6,952 nt of DNA, from assembly GCA_025362765.1 (NCBI GenBank), contig JANYFI010000227.1, positions 1 to 6,952 of the forward strand, read 5' to 3'. This document shows, piece by piece, positions 6,671 through 6,952 of the stretch; positions within the stretch are counted from its first letter, which is position 1; each line of letters starts with the position of its first letter. This stretch comes from Ferruginibacter sp. Its GTDB lineage: Bacteria; Bacteroidota; Bacteroidia; Chitinophagales; Chitinophagaceae. Position numbers and translations under genes: made by a program. Under the pieces are notes generated by a model. The model ran no database searches and was not told where the DNA came from. It saw nothing but the letters and a program-made list of their open reading frames with translations.

Positions 6671-6952
6671 ATGAAAAATATTTTGTGGCTGTTAATACTG
6701 GTATGTTTTAATGGGCTGGCTCAGCAAAAGCCTAACATTGTTATTATTATTTCTGATGATCATGCATACCAGGCCATTAGTGCATACGGAAGCAAATTGA
6801 CCTATACACCCAATATAGACAGTATTGCCCATGAAGGGGTTATTTTTAATAAAGCCTATGTAACCAATTCAATTTGCGGCCCCAGCCGTGCAGTTCTTTT
6901 AACAGGCAAATACAGCAACAAGAATGGGTTTAAAGACAATGAGCACTCTACA
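6671..6952 (+). CDS. Cys-type sulfatase, S1 family, N-terminal part (runs off the window)
   Basis: Ninety-four codons are present. The signal peptide is about MKNILWLLILVCFNGLAQ. The mature part opens with KPNIVIIISDDH, whose D29-D30 bind the catalytic calcium in alkaline-phosphatase-fold sulfatases. NSICGPSRAVLLTGKYSNKN contains C69-x-P-S-R, the signature in which the cysteine becomes formylglycine, so this is a cysteine-type enzyme needing FGE or a similar activator. The start could also be ATG at 6662 (three codons longer); 6671 is preferred because it puts the lysine directly before the hydrophobic core. The gene begins 27 bases after the cytochrome stop with no terminator between, so it is probably in the same transcript. 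The substrate cannot be set from this fragment; the neighbouring sialidase and hexosaminidase make sulfated amino-sugar glycans a reasonable guess. Confidence 0.92.
   Translation, partial: MKNILWLLILVCFNGLAQQKPNIVIIISDDHAYQAISAYGSKLTYTPNIDSIAHEGVIFNKAYVTNSICGPSRAVLLTGKYSNKNGFKDNEHST

Overview
The window reads as a Bacteroidota chromosome, probably a Chitinophagaceae-like member. The signs are AT-rich DNA, Sec signal peptides that end in ...AQ, lipoproteins with short Cys-terminated signals, few recognisable Shine-Dalgarno sequences, and clustered exported glycan-degrading enzymes. All genes that can be supported lie on the + strand. The taxonomic call is inference; no marker gene is present.

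Layout. Bases 71-244 hold what looks like the eroded 3' end of a sialate O-acetylesterase, whose stop overlaps the start of the next gene as ATGA. An intact exo-sialidase (GH33, 241-1407) and an intact beta-N-acetylhexosaminidase (GH20 with a C-terminal discoidin-like domain, 1432-3732) follow. Two broken genes come next. The first, at 3748-4032, is a short N-terminal remnant of an exported protein, perhaps a GH31 glycosidase. The second, at 4040-4844, is a formylglycine-generating-enzyme (FGE, sulfatase-modifying factor) gene with three in-frame stops, a frameshift and a large internal deletion. A gene-free gap (4845-5108) leads to a second run: a lipoprotein sulfite-oxidase-family molybdoenzyme (SorA-like, 5109-6296), a small lipoprotein cytochrome c (SorB-like, 6299-6643), and the first 94 codons of a Cys-type sulfatase (6671 to the window edge).

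How the genes fit together. Sialidase plus hexosaminidase would trim sialylated, amino-sugar-containing glycans from the outside in. An esterase that removes O-acetyl groups from sialic acid and a sulfatase that removes sulfate would be natural partners. The esterase and the sulfatase activator survive here only as remnants. The sulfatase keeps the C-x-P-S-R motif that must be converted to formylglycine, so it would need an activator encoded elsewhere. The SorA/SorB-like pair should pass electrons from a sulfur substrate, sulfite by family precedent, to a cytochrome c at the cell envelope.

I did not find a clearly new system. The most notable signal is selective decay: at least three accessory genes are eroded in place between intact neighbours. 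The molybdoenzyme's lack of a visible Tat signal is a second oddity.
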